Part shown: piece after piece, positions 24,799-33,282 of the stretch | How the letters are laid out: each line of letters opens with the position of its first letter | Numbering within the stretch: the first letter of the stretch is position 1 | Origin: UBA1369 sp964571725 | Lineage (GTDB): Bacteria; Patescibacteriota; Gracilibacteria; UBA1369 | Reading direction: 5' to 3' | Length of the DNA stretch: 64,000 bases | Assembly (NCBI GenBank): GCA_964571725.1 | Contig: CAZNDB010000002.1 | Location: 248,001-312,000 of the forward strand | The notes under the pieces: model-generated | Seen by the model: only the letters and a program-made list of their open reading frames with translations | Database searches by the model: none | Told to the model about the DNA's origin: nothing | Position numbers and translations under genes: made by a program

Positions 24799-25791
24799 TC
24801 AAACTGGCAGCTCGATCAGCTGACGCGAGTAGACGAATTCGCTGGTCTTGATTCGCGGATCCGTAACTTTTTCCCAGCTGCTCAGGAGCAGCGCTGCTTT
24901 TTCGTTGACGCTGATGTGGGGACCGGCGATCAATTGTTCGTCTGTTCTGACATCTGCCTGGCCGACCTGCAGGGGACCTCCTTTTGGGGTGAATTCCCGG
25001 TCCACGGGGATGGTGAAGATTCCTCCCTGGTCGGTACGGAAGAAGATGCGCGGAGCTTCGCTGCTGACAGCGAGTTTTTTGACTTTGATTCCTTCGGTAC
25101 CGTAGAGCTGGTTGCCGTAGATGCGGATGCCGTCGTCCGTTCCGAGAATAGGGACAGAATCGTCCCGGCGCGGAATGGTCAACAGACAATTGATTCCTTC
25201 GGCCAGTTGCCGGAAGACAGGGTCTTTGCGCTCGCTGATGCTTTGCGGCGTAATGAGGGCGTGATAGACGCTGCCTTTTTCCGTAAGCAGATGCAGGGAG
25301 TAGCCCAGGGCGGGCAGGTAGATGATCTGCATGTCCAGGGTCACTGAACCCAGTTCGGTCGGGTTGATCATCAGGGTTTGATCGTCGTGAGTCAGAAACC
25401 CGTAGATCTTGCCGTGTTCGCCATTGCTTGGTGCCGACGTGTGCCAGCGCAGGTGCCCGTCTCCGGGAAAAACCATGCGGCTGGGATCGAGCACTTCCGT
25501 CAGGGCGCGGGCGATCATGGGGTTGAAAAAACTGTTGGCAGTGATGAAGGTGCTGAGACGGTTCTCCTTCTTTCTGTCGATGACGACGGTTTTACGCAGG
25601 TAGGTTAGTGCCGGCAGCTTGGCCTGTTCGCCCAGATCTTTCAGGAAGGGAACCAGCCAGATCTTTCCGTGCAGCCCGTTGTTGGGCGGGACCGCGATCA
25701 CTTCCGCTTCCCGATAGGCCGTCATTGGATCGGCGGCCAGAAGCGAAAAAAAATCGACGATCCGGATCTTTTGGATCAGGTCTGTGTTCAT
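24799..25791 (-). CDS. GC-rich orphan, family A/B paralogue (B)
   Basis: 330 residues from ATG 25791 (MNTDLIQKIR), chosen for the GCGAGG site before it and for matching paralogue A; an in-frame upstream start at 25818 is less likely. It shares with A the order DGHLRWHTSAP, YSLHLLTEKGSV, EGINCLLTIPRR and RIFFRTDQGGIFTIPV. The N-terminal 90 residues are more diverged. No signal peptide, membrane segment or known catalytic site. Its codon bias is toward C/G but less extreme than in A. The pair are 4 kb apart in the same direction. Function unknown. Confidence 0.75.
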   Translation of the reverse strand: MNTDLIQKIRIVDFFSLLAADPMTAYREAEVIAVPPNNGLHGKIWLVPFLKDLGEQAKLPALTYLRKTVVIDRKKENRLSTFITANSFFNPMIARALTEVLDPSRMVFPGDGHLRWHTSAPSNGEHGKIYGFLTHDDQTLMINPTELGSVTLDMQIIYLPALGYSLHLLTEKGSVYHALITPQSISERKDPVFRQLAEGINCLLTIPRRDDSVPILGTDDGIRIYGNQLYGTEGIKVKKLAVSSEAPRIFFRTDQGGIFTIPVDREFTPKGGPLQVGQADVRTDEQLIAGPHISVNEKAALLLSSWEKVTDPRIKTSEFVYSRQLIELPV

Positions 25792-25841
25792 AGCTTTAAC
25801 CTCGCTTTCAAATGCCAAGTGTATGTTTACACTCGGCGCGG

Positions 25842-25870
25842 ATTTTATTTAGTTTTTGTCGCTGGGTCAA
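25842..25870 (-). promoter_or_regulatory. Promoter of GC-rich gene B
   Basis: On the minus strand TTGACC (25865-25870) and TAAAAT (25842-25847), 17 bp apart. The -35 and spacing are the same as for paralogue A. The leader would be about 45 nt. Confidence 0.65.
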
Positions 25871-25929
25871 GCGGTTTTTTTGAATATTTTGGAAGCCGGT
25901 TTTATCAACCCGTTTCAGGGGTACCCCGG

Positions 25930-26553
25930 TCAGGTTTTTTGATGATGAAAAAGTTCCAGATAACGGTCCATCTGCCGTTTATTGTCGGTGTAGAGAGTGT
26001 GGCTGAGTGAACGGGTAAACGTTTTTTCATCGTTCCTGTTGTCGTGAGGGGGCAGGTTGCCTTTTAGTCTGCTGTGTTTGATTCTGGGATCAAGATCGTT
26101 TTTTTCAAATACACTCCATTCGGTTATTACAATATTTCGTATTTCGCGAAAAGTAAGTCTGCGGATCACTGAAATTTCCATGCGCTTTTTGTTTATTTCC
26201 ATCCATTGGGTCAGGTTGGAGGTCATGATGCCGTCATGATAAGTAGGGCCTTCAATCAGGATGGAGGGCATATATTTATTGCGCGGATTTCTTTTGGCCC
26301 GGTAAACCTGGGTTACCGAAATGGTTGGTTTGACCAGGTGCTTGGTGAGCAGGGTTGTGCCTGGGGACGAGACTGCCTGTTCGATCAGGTTTCTTAGTTC
26401 GCTGGTCAGACTAAACTCAAATTCCAGAATTTCTTCTATGTCCGGGGGACAATCCATGATGGGAAATCTTTGGTCCGGAGTGTCCCGCAGGTCGCTGAAA
26501 TCACATTCGGATGGGAGATCCGGGTGGAAGAGATCACTTTTTTGTTGAGACAT
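25930..26553 (-). CDS. Hypothetical protein downstream of sdpI-like gene
   Basis: 207 residues, soluble, with an acidic N-terminus (FHPDLPSECDFSDLRDTP) and a basic C-terminal half. Residues 75-140 look beta-rich (TISVTQVYRAKRNPRNKYMP, then RMEISVIRRLTFREIRNIVI). I do not recognise it. It starts 12 nt after the SdpI-like gene and is probably co-transcribed with it; SdpI-type immunity proteins often have unrelated partners, which is only a hint. Confidence 0.65.
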   Translation of the reverse strand: MSQQKSDLFHPDLPSECDFSDLRDTPDQRFPIMDCPPDIEEILEFEFSLTSELRNLIEQAVSSPGTTLLTKHLVKPTISVTQVYRAKRNPRNKYMPSILIEGPTYHDGIMTSNLTQWMEINKKRMEISVIRRLTFREIRNIVITEWSVFEKNDLDPRIKHSRLKGNLPPHDNRNDEKTFTRSLSHTLYTDNKRQMDRYLELFHHQKT

Positions 26554-26565
26554 GATGAAAAACTT

Positions 26566-27138
26566 TTAGTTTTTAGATTTACCGGTTTCTTTGCGGTAGA
26601 CCAGATAGGAATATACGATAGTGTAGATCGTTACGAAAATAACCGGGATCAATATGAAATATAATGCGTAAGCGGGTAGAGCTATTCCCAGGAGAGCGAT
26701 GACCCCGGTTATTTTGAAGAGCGTCGCTCCAACCCGGTGCGTTTTGTCCCAGACTTTTTCGTTGCTGATGGTCCAAGGGGTGCGGATGCCAATTGAATAA
26801 TTTCTTTTGGAGTTTTCGATCAGTATCCCGGCATAAAAGAATAGCAGCGCGAAGGCGGGGGAGAGCAGCTGTATCATGTTAAAGGAATAATCCAGGCTCC
26901 AGAAGATAGTCAGCATATAAATATAGAGCAGGAAAAGGAAAAGAATGGTCATGAAATTGTCGTAGTATTTTCTGAATTTGTCGATGTTGGCGTTCAGGGG
27001 ATCGATTTTGGGAACAGCCAGATAGATCAGGAACATGACGACTGAAATCATCGGCATCAGAAAAAGTCCCAGCCATTTAGGCATGTAACCGTCAACTTCG
27101 CCGGCGATATTCCAGTGCGAGGCCATTTTGTCCGGCAT
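26566..27138 (-). CDS. SdpI/DUF1648-family membrane protein, N-terminus frameshifted
   Basis: 190 residues from the internal ATG 27138. MPDKMASHWN is the SdpI/DUF1648 signature, and five further hydrophobic segments follow, with RNYSIGIRTPWTISNEKVW typical of the family. Related proteins carry one more membrane helix before this point. That helix is encoded upstream, but in another frame: from ATG 27235 the frame meets a stop after six codons. Removing one base from the run of eight A (27225-27232) would join the frames and give MKKTNLKFNNSILLIL... up to MPDK. So the gene probably spans 26566-27235 and is either misread at a homopolymer or slips there. Confidence 0.8.
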   Translation of the reverse strand: MPDKMASHWNIAGEVDGYMPKWLGLFLMPMISVVMFLIYLAVPKIDPLNANIDKFRKYYDNFMTILFLFLLYIYMLTIFWSLDYSFNMIQLLSPAFALLFFYAGILIENSKRNYSIGIRTPWTISNEKVWDKTHRVGATLFKITGVIALLGIALPAYALYFILIPVIFVTIYTIVYSYLVYRKETGKSKN

Positions 27139-27331
27139 CAGTGGAAAAAAGTAGATGCCGATCAGGAAGGAGATCAGAATGATGCCAAGAATCAGCAGAA
27201 TACTGTTGTTGAATTTAAGGTTTGTTTTTTTTCATTGTAATGCCCTGTCATTGTCTTGCCAATATTCCTTGGTTCGCTGACTGATTTCTGAATATTTCAT
27301 AAAGATCGGCTTAGCCCGATACTTGATTCTA

Positions 27332-27422
27332 TGGCGGAGAGAGAGGGATTCGAACCCTCGAAGGCCTTTTGAGCCTTACCCGCTTTCCAAGCGAGCGCAC
27401 TCGGCCACTATGCGATCTCTCC
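27332..27422 (-). tRNA. tRNA-Ser (GGA)
   Basis: Read on the minus strand from 27422. Acceptor GGAGAGA pairs with TCTCTCC, anticodon stem CTCGC/GCGGG encloses TTGGAAA with anticodon GGA (codons UCC/UCU). The long variable arm, T arm GGTTCGAATCC and encoded CCA (27332-27334) are present. Its 3' half is nearly the same as that of the tRNA-Ser(CGA) at 18683. Confidence 0.93.
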
Positions 27423-27459
27423 ATTTGAAGGGTCCAGGGGAAACGGTATGGGGTTCGTG

Positions 27460-27726
27460 CTATTTCTTAGCCGTTGCTTTTGCGGTCTTCTTGAGTTTTT
27501 TCTTGGTCAATGAAGCCAGTTCAGCGCGGAATTTGTTGGGATTCTTGATCATGGTGCGGAGAGCGCGGGTGGAGACGTTGATGCGCAGCTTCACTCCCGT
27601 GACAGGATCGACAACGGTTCTTTTGGTGACATTGGCCTCAAATGTTCTTTTTGTGTGCCGGTTGGAATGGGAAACATTATAACCGGTGGATTTCTTTTTG
27701 CCCGAAAGCTGGCATACCTTTGACAT
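27460..27726 (-). CDS. rpmB: Ribosomal protein bL28
   Basis: 88 residues, Lys-rich, with the bL28 pattern: MSKVCQLSGKK at the start, GYNVSHSNRHTKRTFEAN in the middle and VSTRALRTM near residue 52. The long Lys/Ala C-terminal tail (KKKLKKTAKATAKK) is a little unusual. It is a component of the large ribosomal subunit. It stands alone, 37 nt from the tRNA-Ser gene downstream on the same strand. Confidence 0.96.
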   Translation of the reverse strand: MSKVCQLSGKKKSTGYNVSHSNRHTKRTFEANVTKRTVVDPVTGVKLRINVSTRALRTMIKNPNKFRAELASLTKKKLKKTAKATAKK

Positions 27727-27888
27727 AGAATTGCAGTTAAAAGCAGGGGAATATTAGCATTAAATTCAATAAATGCAACTTTTTTTGCGGGATTGGCCGG
27801 GGCTTAAGTTGCCAAGATGAGAGTGGAGGAGGTAAGCTGACCCTGGCCATGACTGTAAAGGCCTTTTCAATCCGCCCCAAGTCAATTT

Positions 27889-28833
27889 ATGTACAAAATT
27901 TATAAAATTGTGGCTGGTAAGGTTACCGTTCTCAAGAAGCCGGTGAAAAACTGCTGGATTGACATACATGATCCCACGTCGGAAGACGTGAAGGCATTAA
28001 AGCCTTACATAGACATAACCGATGAGGTTTTGGTGTCGGTGGACGATTCCGAAGAGGTGCCGAAGTGGGAAAAACTGGACGATTATAATTTTCTGGTTTT
28101 ACAAACGCCGGTGGTGGTGGACCCGATCCGGCCTATTTATAAGACCATGCCTTTGGGCATTCTGTTCAACAGCGAATATCTGGTTACCGTTTATTTCGGC
28201 AAGAACGATATTATCGATTATCTGAAGCGGGAACTGGATAAAAACAAGCGTGGTGAAATTGTCAGTACGGAAAGACAGTCACAGTTCATTTTGAAACTGA
28301 TGCTTCTGACCGCCAAGTTTTATCTGACTTATCTGAAACAGCTGACTTATGGTATTAACAGAATACAGGAAAAATTTGAACATACTCCCAATGACAAGGA
28401 TATTCTGGGTATGATGGAATTCGGCAAGGCTCTTTCCTATTTTTCCGGGTATCTGCAGGCCAATCACATTATTTTTCAGAAAATCACCAAGAAGCCGCAG
28501 TTTCATTCGACCGAGGAGGACGAGGATTTGTGCGAGGATCTGATGGATGAGAATTTACAGGCCTTGGAGGCCGTTAAAATTCATAACAAAATTTTGCATT
28601 CCACGCTGAGCACTTTTTCCAATTTGATTTCCAATAAATTGAACGCCAATGTGAAGTTTCTGACGACTTTTTCCATTATTTTGATGATGCCGACCCTGGT
28701 GGCCAGCGTTTACGGCATGAATCTGGTCTTACCTTTTCAGGGCCATGAACAGGCTTTTGAAATCGTGATGGTGATTTCATTGTTTATGACTTTGATTCTG
28801 GTGGGCTTCTTTTTGCGAAAAAAACTGTTTTAA
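27889..28833 (+). CDS. corA: CorA-family magnesium/divalent cation channel
   Basis: 314 residues. A large soluble N-terminal domain (WIDIHDPTSEDV at its start) leads to two C-terminal membrane helices. The first ends in the signature YGMN (VASVYGMN near residue 286), which forms the selectivity loop of CorA; the second ends in basic residues (FLRKKLF). CorA forms pentamers that take up Mg2+, sometimes Co2+ or Ni2+. The M50 protease gene follows 17 nt later in the same direction. Confidence 0.93.
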   Translation: MYKIYKIVAGKVTVLKKPVKNCWIDIHDPTSEDVKALKPYIDITDEVLVSVDDSEEVPKWEKLDDYNFLVLQTPVVVDPIRPIYKTMPLGILFNSEYLVTVYFGKNDIIDYLKRELDKNKRGEIVSTERQSQFILKLMLLTAKFYLTYLKQLTYGINRIQEKFEHTPNDKDILGMMEFGKALSYFSGYLQANHIIFQKITKKPQFHSTEEDEDLCEDLMDENLQALEAVKIHNKILHSTLSTFSNLISNKLNANVKFLTTFSIILMMPTLVASVYGMNLVLPFQGHEQAFEIVMVISLFMTLILVGFFLRKKLF

Positions 28834-28850
28834 AATAATCAAGCCGGAAG

Positions 28851-29474
28851 ATGCTGCAATTTCTCTATATTATATTCGCTCTGATCCTGGTGATCACTCT
28901 TCATGAATTTGCCCACGCTTATGTGGCTGCTTTGCTGGGGGATCCGACTGCCCGGCATGAGGGCAGGGTGACGCTAAACCCTTTGAAACACCTGGATCCG
29001 CTGGGTACGCTTTTGATGTTTCTGGTCGGCATCGGCTGGGGCAAACCGGTACCGGTTAATCGGGCCTATTTCAAGAAGCCGCTTGCCTATGAAGCCATAG
29101 TGGCGGTGTCGGGTCCTTTGATGAATTTGCTGATTGCCATTGTGGTACTGATACCTCTCAAATATTTTACGCAGTATCTGAATTATGAGCTGGGCCTTTT
29201 TTTGGCTACTATCTTTGATGTTTCAATTTTGCTTTTTGCTTTTAACATGTTGCCGTTTCCGCCCCTGGACGGGTCGAAGTTTTTGCAACTTTTGATGCCG
29301 CGCCGCTGGCAGCATCACTATCAATACTATCTGGCCAATGCCGGCATTTATTTTCTGGTGTTTCTGGTTATAGATAATTTTATATTTTCCAGATATATGG
29401 GTTTTTCCCTGCTGAGTACGCTGATCGGTTGGCTGGTGGTGGGAGTAAAAATGGTTCTGTTTCTGGGGGGGTGA
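28851..29474 (+). CDS. Site-2-type membrane metalloprotease (M50)
   Basis: 207 residues and about six hydrophobic segments. The zinc motif HEFAH (residues 18-22) lies in the first helix and NMLPFPPLDGSKFL near residue 135 gives the third ligand. This is the short M50B type without PDZ domain, common in bacteria. It cuts within membranes; its target is unknown. The stop is TGA, evidence for the standard code. It follows corA by 17 nt. Confidence 0.92.
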   Translation: MLQFLYIIFALILVITLHEFAHAYVAALLGDPTARHEGRVTLNPLKHLDPLGTLLMFLVGIGWGKPVPVNRAYFKKPLAYEAIVAVSGPLMNLLIAIVVLIPLKYFTQYLNYELGLFLATIFDVSILLFAFNMLPFPPLDGSKFLQLLMPRRWQHHYQYYLANAGIYFLVFLVIDNFIFSRYMGFSLLSTLIGWLVVGVKMVLFLGG

Positions 29475-29768
29475 AAACTTTAAGTATAGCACTTCGAGAG
29501 TGAAGTTGTCATTAATTAAAATTGAAATTGTCAATATGGACTTTCGCTTTACTTGCTGCTATTATTCAGCTGTCTTTTGTACGCGATTAAGTCTCAGTTA
29601 ACTCTCTCACTATTGGAACTTAAGGGAGGCTCAAATTACCCCACCCTGCGGGGCAAGGGTTGCGGTCACCCACTTGGAATACTAAGGGATTAGTGTTCTT
29701 GAGACGGCCCGGTACGAAGGATTTTTTTAATTGTCCGGCGGCGCATTTCAGTGCTGCTAAACAGGCCG
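29475..29768. other. Intergenic region, no gene seen
   Basis: 294 nt between convergent genes. It holds no convincing frame; small inverted repeats such as CTTC...GAAG (near 29500) and CCCCACCCTGCGGGG (near 29640) are the only structure I see. Confidence 0.5.
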
Positions 29769-32700
29769 TCAGTTTTCCCAGCAGAGATTGTAAAAGGGGC
29801 AGCGGTCGCAGGGTTCGGAGCGGTCGATTTTCTCGAAATTCTGCTGCATGATCTGGCTGTGGGCGAAACGGATGTTTTCGGTGACTTCGGCGACCGCTGC
29901 CGCAGTAACTTCGATGGCGGCGATTTCATGGCGGCCGGAGTGGCGGCTTTTTTCCAAAAATTCGATCTGGCTGCGGGTTACTTTTTTACCGGCGTAGGTT
30001 TTTTTAAATTGCGGTGAATTGTCGCAGAGGATTTTATAGAAAACCAATTGCCGCCAGTAATCGCCGCCCTCACGGCTTTCTTTTAAGCCGTTGTCGGCGT
30101 TGCCGGTCTTGAAGTCGGAGACAATCAGTCCGCTTTCCGGGTTAAGGGGATCGGGGGCCAGTTTGTCGATTTTTCCGGTGATGGGAATGCCGTCGATGCT
30201 GACGCCATGCCGGGAAAAGTTTATTTCGCTGGTGATGTTGGAAGAGAGGCTCTCGCCATGGACGTCAAAATAGTCGCCGATTACCGCCCGACCGTAATCC
30301 AATTTTTCTTTATAATCTTTTTCGGATAGCAGTTCTTTCTGCAAGGCACGTTGATAATGCAGGAGCAGGAATTCTTTGCCCGGATTGATTTTTTTGAGGC
30401 GGTACTGATTGAGGAAAAGTTCCAGCGCCTTGTGGATGGCAGTGCCCATGGCGGCGGAGGCCCGTTTGGGCTGGGGCAGACGGACCAGATTCTGATAGAA
30501 AAATTTACGGGGGCAGATCAGATAAGTGTTGAGGGCGGTGGGGGACAAAACGTAGGTGGAGGTGAGGTTACCGAAATAAGTGGTTTCCTGGGCGGTGAGA
30601 TCGGGGGCGGGCTTTCCCATGAAGAGCAGGTCCAGATAATCGGGCAATTCCTTTTCATAGGAGGAAGTGTCAATTTCTTCCAGATATTCCCGGGGGATTT
30701 CGTTCAGATAAAGGGTAGGGATGTCCTCTTTGTTTTTGCCGTTTTCAAAGCGGTTTTTGGCCAGGCTCAAATGTAATTCTTTTTTGGCGCGGGTCATCGC
30801 TACGTAGAAAAGACGGCGGTTATCCTCCTCCAGTTCCAGTTTGCGGTCGGTGATAATGTTTTTCACCAGGCCCGGCGGCAGTTTAATTTTCTCATTTTTT
30901 CCCGCTTTATCCCAGCTCCGGCTGGTGCAATGAATCAGAAATACATATTCGAATTCCAGCCCCTTGGCGCCGTGAGCCGTCATCAGCTGTACCGCGTTTT
31001 TCCCGATGTGCAAAGGCTCTTCGATCAGTTTTAAATCGTGGTTGCGGCGGAGTTTCAGCTGTTCCAGAAAGTGGGTAATGGTCAGAGCGTGGTTGCGGCG
31101 GGTCTGTTTTTTGATTTCTTTATATAGTGAATTAAGCCGGTTTAAGATTTCGATGCGGTTCTGGTTTTTCTGCTCGATCTGGAATTTCAGAAAGCCTGAT
31201 TCTTCCAGTACCTGCACAAAAAATTCCGGCAGGGTGACGTTGGCAACCATTTCGCGCCAGCCCGTGAGCCGGGTGATAAAGGCTTTGAATTTCTGCGGAT
31301 TGGCCAGACCGGCCGTGGCCAATACTTTGTCATTGCCCAGCGCGGTCAGCCAGGAGTGTTTTTGACTGGCGAGGCGGTTCTGGAAGAAGAAATTGGAGAA
31401 ACGCAAGACGTCCAGTTTTTCGAAGCCGAGAAAGTCCAGGAAAAGCGTCTGGGAAAAAGCCTCGTCATCGTTGGGGTTTTCGATTAGACGGAAAAGAGTG
31501 AGCAGTTTGGTGATTTGCAAATCTTCCAGAATATCCTGACCGGCTTTCAGTTCGAAGGGAACGCCAAGCCGCAGGAGCAGCTCGGTCAGTTCGCGGGCTT
31601 CGACGTGTTTGTGGTAGAGGACGGCAATCTGGGCGGGGTCGGTGCCTGCGGCGATCAGGGACTGGATTTGTTTGGCGGTCCCGTAAATTTCACTCTGTTC
31701 GGTGGAATATTTGTGCAGTTTTAAGGGACCGACCGGATGGGAGGCGTGGCTTTGGAGGATTTTGGAGATATTGGGCAGGTGAGTGGCAATGCGGGTCTGG
31801 TTGCGGGCGACCACGGATCCGGCGGCATCCAGAATGGTCTGCTGGCTGCGGTAATTGCGGATCAGAGTTACCAGCTTGATTTCACTTTGATAGCGGCCGT
31901 GGAAAGCAATAATGTTTTCGATGGAAGCCCCCTGAAATCTGTAAATGGACTGGTCGTCATCGCCGACCACAAAAATATTGGGCGCGTCGAAAAAATTACC
32001 GAGCAGATCGACCGTCTGGTTCTGGGAACTGTTGGTGTCCTGATATTCGTCCACCAATATATACTGGTAAAGTTCCTGGTATCTTCGAAGCAGGGTTTCG
32101 TTGGAACCCAGCGCGCGCACCACCATCATAATCATATCTTCATAGTCATAGCGGCCGGTGTCCGAAAGCGCTTTCTGGTAGAGGGCGTAGGCGCGCGCCA
32201 GTTCTTTCTGTTTAGACAGTTCATCCAGGCCGTCCAGGATCAGTTTTTTGAGCGCGTCGCGCAGTTTGACGCGGGCGCTGTTGTCCTGTCTTTTATTGCC
32301 GCCCAAAGCTTCCAGCTGGGTTTGATAAAGATGTTTTAAGTAATCCAGGTGGTTTTGCTGAAAGGGAGTGACCGGTCCGGTTCCAGCTAGTACCGTGGCA
32401 AGTTGCGGGAACAGTTTTTCGGGATTTGCCAATTCAGCCAGAGCTGCTTCGACTGTGCGTTTGGCATCCAGCAGCGGTTGCAGGATTTCCTTGAGAACGG
32501 TCAGCAGTTTTTCCAGTTCAGCCAGTCTGATGTTCAGCGTTTCTGGATCGATATTTTCCTTTTTGAGATTCTGGATTTGCGCGGAGAGATCTTTCAGATA
32601 GGTATAAGGTTCGCCGGCCGGGCGCAGGGGACTGGTAACGCCCAATTGATCGATAATTTTTTGGAAAAGATCGACCCGTTCCAGATCATCCAGTTGCTCC

Positions 32701-33080
32701 CCCTCCTGTTTGAAAATAAAGGTGTCAGGATTGTCCTTGATGATTTCATTGCAGAAACTATGGAAGGTACATACTTTTACATGATAGGCGGTGGAGCCGA
32801 TGATTTCGATCAGACGGTTGCGCATGGCTATCACTCCGGCATCGGTGAAGGTTAAACAAAGAATATTGAAAGGATCAATCTGGGTTTCCAGCAAAATTTT
32901 GGCGATGCGCACGGCCAGAATTTGCGTCTTTCCGGTGCCGGCTCCGGCGATGGTCATGACCGGTCCTTCAATCGCGTCCACCGCCTCTTTCTGTTCGGGG
33001 TTGAGTGCTTCGTAGTATTTATTGAAAGCGGCGAGCTGTTCTTCGCGCGACGGGTTGTTGGTTCCGGTGGGGCTGGACAT
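29769..33080 (-). CDS. UvrD-like helicase fused to PD-(D/E)XK nuclease
   Basis: 1103 residues, cytoplasmic. Helicase motifs: Walker A GAGTGKT (residues 46-52), YILVDEYQDTN (Walker B), VGDDDQSIYRFQGAS (motif III), MTAHGAKGLEFEYVFL and RRLFYVAMTRAKKEL (motifs V-VI). The C-terminal 250 residues form a RecB/AddB-type nuclease with LIVSDFKTG as its catalytic core. Four Cys, one before the nuclease (LICPRKFFY) and three after it (CDRCPFYNLC), match the iron-sulfur clasp of AddB-like nucleases. It is a likely single-chain repair and recombination enzyme in place of RecBCD. The gene stands alone. Confidence 0.93.
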   Translation of the reverse strand: MSSPTGTNNPSREEQLAAFNKYYEALNPEQKEAVDAIEGPVMTIAGAGTGKTQILAVRIAKILLETQIDPFNILCLTFTDAGVIAMRNRLIEIIGSTAYHVKVCTFHSFCNEIIKDNPDTFIFKQEGEQLDDLERVDLFQKIIDQLGVTSPLRPAGEPYTYLKDLSAQIQNLKKENIDPETLNIRLAELEKLLTVLKEILQPLLDAKRTVEAALAELANPEKLFPQLATVLAGTGPVTPFQQNHLDYLKHLYQTQLEALGGNKRQDNSARVKLRDALKKLILDGLDELSKQKELARAYALYQKALSDTGRYDYEDMIMMVVRALGSNETLLRRYQELYQYILVDEYQDTNSSQNQTVDLLGNFFDAPNIFVVGDDDQSIYRFQGASIENIIAFHGRYQSEIKLVTLIRNYRSQQTILDAAGSVVARNQTRIATHLPNISKILQSHASHPVGPLKLHKYSTEQSEIYGTAKQIQSLIAAGTDPAQIAVLYHKHVEARELTELLLRLGVPFELKAGQDILEDLQITKLLTLFRLIENPNDDEAFSQTLFLDFLGFEKLDVLRFSNFFFQNRLASQKHSWLTALGNDKVLATAGLANPQKFKAFITRLTGWREMVANVTLPEFFVQVLEESGFLKFQIEQKNQNRIEILNRLNSLYKEIKKQTRRNHALTITHFLEQLKLRRNHDLKLIEEPLHIGKNAVQLMTAHGAKGLEFEYVFLIHCTSRSWDKAGKNEKIKLPPGLVKNIITDRKLELEEDNRRLFYVAMTRAKKELHLSLAKNRFENGKNKEDIPTLYLNEIPREYLEEIDTSSYEKELPDYLDLLFMGKPAPDLTAQETTYFGNLTSTYVLSPTALNTYLICPRKFFYQNLVRLPQPKRASAAMGTAIHKALELFLNQYRLKKINPGKEFLLLHYQRALQKELLSEKDYKEKLDYGRAVIGDYFDVHGESLSSNITSEINFSRHGVSIDGIPITGKIDKLAPDPLNPESGLIVSDFKTGNADNGLKESREGGDYWRQLVFYKILCDNSPQFKKTYAGKKVTRSQIEFLEKSRHSGRHEIAAIEVTAAAVAEVTENIRFAHSQIMQQNFEKIDRSEPCDRCPFYNLCWEN

Positions 33081-33282
33081 TTTTATTACTTTAGTTTTTT
33101 TGTAGAAGTTGGCTGGGTGATTCGCGTTCGAGAAAATTTGTGCAATTCTAGCACTCCCAATGGCGCGTTAAAACAATTTGCGATTGCCCGAGTAAGTCGG
33201 ACGATGATGAAATGGGAATAAATCTTGTCGGAATTATTGCTATGTGCGAAGATGTCCGGTGAGTTCATTTTTAAATTTTATT

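Noticed and set aside
33244..33282. Longer start for the large lipoprotein
   Set aside because: The extra 13 residues would precede the lipoprotein signal peptide; ATG 33283 gives a standard signal.
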